Below, piece after piece: positions 62,473-64,000 of a stretch of DNA of 64,000 nucleotides. The position numbers and the translations under genes are program-made. Every line of letters begins with the position of its first letter. Position 1 is the first letter of the stretch. The notes beneath the pieces are model-generated. The model made no database searches, had not been told where the DNA came from, and saw only the letters and a list, made by a program, of their open reading frames with translations. Source of the DNA: PVC group bacterium (lineage in GTDB: Bacteria; Verrucomicrobiota; Kiritimatiellia; CAIKKV01; CAITUY01); assembly GCA_945890715.1 (NCBI GenBank), contig CAMDCX010000003.1, forward strand, positions 1-64,000. The letters are read 5' to 3'.

Positions 62473-63651
62473 TCACAAACCCGGACGCCGCACATATACA
62501 CTCTGAATCAAACCTAAAGTAAACAGGGTGATCACCATGAACGTTCCGCCGTAACTCACCAGAGGCAGGGGGATCCCCACCACCGGAAGCACGCCGATCG
62601 TCATCGCTACATTCACGAACGCATGCGTAAAAAACATCGTCACGATGCCCACACATAACACCCGCCCCATCTTGTCGCGCGCCACCATGGCCGCGTATAA
62701 CCCGCAAACCGTCAGAATCCCATACAGCGCCAGCACCAGTAACGCCCCCGCAAATCCCGTCTCCTCCGCAATAACGGAAAAGATAAAATCGGTAGGGGCC
62801 ACTGTTCGCGGAAGGAAGCCCAGAATATTCTGGGTTCCATTCAGGAATCCTTTTCCCGTGAGTCCACCCGAACCCACGGCTATCTCAGACTGACGCTTGT
62901 TCCACCCCGTCCCCATCGGATCCTTCCCGGGGTGCAAAAACACCGCAATCCGGTCGCGCTGGTAATCGCTTAACCGGATCGTTTGAAAAAACTTCTCCTG
63001 GTGCTCGGGCGTCATGCCCAGCCGTTCAGGCAGGGCCACCGCCGCCAGCACCAACAGCACAACCAACGCCCCGCCAGCCATCAGCGTCACCAACGGCCGC
63101 ACCGGGGTTCCCGCCGCAAACAGCATGGCCGTCACAATCGGAAGAAACACCAGCGCACTCCCCAGATCGGGCTCCTTCATCACCAAAAGCATCGGCACCC
63201 CGGCTAGGGCGAACAGCTTCCACAAGGACGGCAACCGGGCATACTTTTCCACCAGCGGGCTCAACAGGCAGGCTCCAAGGATAATCACCGCCAGCTTCCC
63301 GATCTCAGACGGCTGCACCCCGACACCCAGAAACATCAGCCAGCGCTTCGCCCCATAGATCCGGGTTCCAAAAAACAACACCGCCACCAGCAGGATCACC
63401 CCCATGGCATAAAGCCCCCAGGAGACATCCCGGAGTCGGCGATAATCCGTCATCGCCGTCATCAGATAACATCCCAACCCCGCCGCCGCCCACACCATCT
63501 GCTTCCGGAAAAGATCCGCCGTGGAATCCTCCCGCATCGATGTGGCGCTATAAATAAAAAATACGCCGATCACAATCAGTCCCAGGATCGCCGCCAGCAT
63601 CAGCCAGTTCATTCGCTTAAGCAGGCGCAGACTGGAGAGAAATTCACTCAT
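62473..63651 (-). CDS. rodA: Rod shape-determining protein RodA (SEDS family)
   Basis: QPSEIGKLAVIILGACLL; KEPDLGSALVFLPIV; DFIFSVIAEETGFAGALLVL; GIPLPLVSYGGTFMV. Confidence 0.94.
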   Translation of the reverse strand: MSEFLSSLRLLKRMNWLMLAAILGLIVIGVFFIYSATSMREDSTADLFRKQMVWAAAGLGCYLMTAMTDYRRLRDVSWGLYAMGVILLVAVLFFGTRIYGAKRWLMFLGVGVQPSEIGKLAVIILGACLLSPLVEKYARLPSLWKLFALAGVPMLLVMKEPDLGSALVFLPIVTAMLFAAGTPVRPLVTLMAGGALVVLLVLAAVALPERLGMTPEHQEKFFQTIRLSDYQRDRIAVFLHPGKDPMGTGWNKRQSEIAVGSGGLTGKGFLNGTQNILGFLPRTVAPTDFIFSVIAEETGFAGALLVLALYGILTVCGLYAAMVARDKMGRVLCVGIVTMFFTHAFVNVAMTIGVLPVVGIPLPLVSYGGTFMVITLFTLGLIQSVYVRRPGL

Positions 63652-64000
63652 CCCCCCGCCCCCGTTTCCGTCGCCGGAGTACCGCCGAAAATCCCCAGCA
63701 TCAGCTCATGCACCCGAGGCCCCACGGTCAGCCCGCCCGATACCGCATCATCCACCACCATGGCTACCGCATAACGGGGCTTGTCATACGGCGCGAACAC
63801 GATCATCCAGCCGTGTTTCTTGCGATCTTCCTTTTGTCCGTATTCCGCCGTCCCGGTCTTGCCGGCCATTTCAACACCGGGAATCCCGGCCCGTCTTCCG
63901 GTACCCGTAGGCGCCATTACCACATCATGCATCCCCTGGCGCACCGCCTCCATCACCGCCGGGGCCACGGGAAGCTGCCTCACTTTGACGGATGGAAAAT
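63648..64000 (-). CDS. mrdA: Penicillin-binding protein 2 transpeptidase, C-terminal part, truncated by the window edge
   Basis: VEMAGKTGTAEYGQKEDRKKHGWMIVFAPYDKPRYAVAMVVDD with KTG motif; frame remains open to 64000; 4-bp overlap with rodA. Confidence 0.88.
   Translation of the reverse strand, partial: FPSVKVRQLPVAPAVMEAVRQGMHDVVMAPTGTGRRAGIPGVEMAGKTGTAEYGQKEDRKKHGWMIVFAPYDKPRYAVAMVVDDAVSGGLTVGPRVHELMLGIFGGTPATETGAGG

Noticed and set aside
61279-62517. 412-aa plus-strand ORF opposite rng
   Set aside because: Antisense shadow of the RNase E/G gene.
1-64000. CRISPR arrays, transposases, prophage genes or rRNA genes
   Set aside because: None recognised: no regularly spaced repeats, no transposase/integrase signatures, no rRNA-like sequence seen on reading the window.

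Overview
The window is mostly core bacterial chromosome, almost all on the minus strand. Protein content suggests a PVC-type bacterium (Kiritimatiellota/Lentisphaerota-like); that assignment is an impression from the proteins, not a computed placement. From about 60.6 kb down to 29.2 kb runs a merged str / rpoBC / S10 / spc / alpha block: tRNA-Thr, tuf, rpmG, tRNA-Trp, secE, nusG, rplKAJL, rpoBC, rpsLG, fusA, S10-spc genes, secY, adk, map, rpmJ, rpsMKD, rpoA, rplQ. It ends at a strong intrinsic terminator near 29.2 kb. rng, rodA and a truncated mrdA lie beyond 60.8 kb. The accessory part (1-28.6 kb) holds: a compact LacI-type regulator with a perfect operator-like palindrome over its start codon; a PAS-PAS-SpoIIE phosphatase; an exbB-exbD-TPR-VWA operon; argH; a zinc-ribbon/hypothetical pair; cmk, aroA, rlmN and speA; a 7-gene hexuronate operon with a divergent XylR-like AraC regulator; a histone-deacetylase-like gene; a NusG paralog and a NUDIX gene. 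Three observations look best: (1) the hexuronate operon has uxaC, a UxuB-like SDR, a LarA-family (Ni-racemase/epimerase) gene and gnd but no uxuA/kdgK, suggesting glucuronate > fructuronate > mannonate > (C2 epimerisation) gluconate > 6-phosphogluconate > Ru5P; (2) the VWA protein in the ExbB/ExbD operon carries a TonB-type SxxxH transmembrane motif, suggesting an ExbBD-energised VWA transducer; (3) a secreted coiled-coil protein gene is inserted between rpsS and rplV. All functional assignments come from reading motifs by eye; no database search was run.
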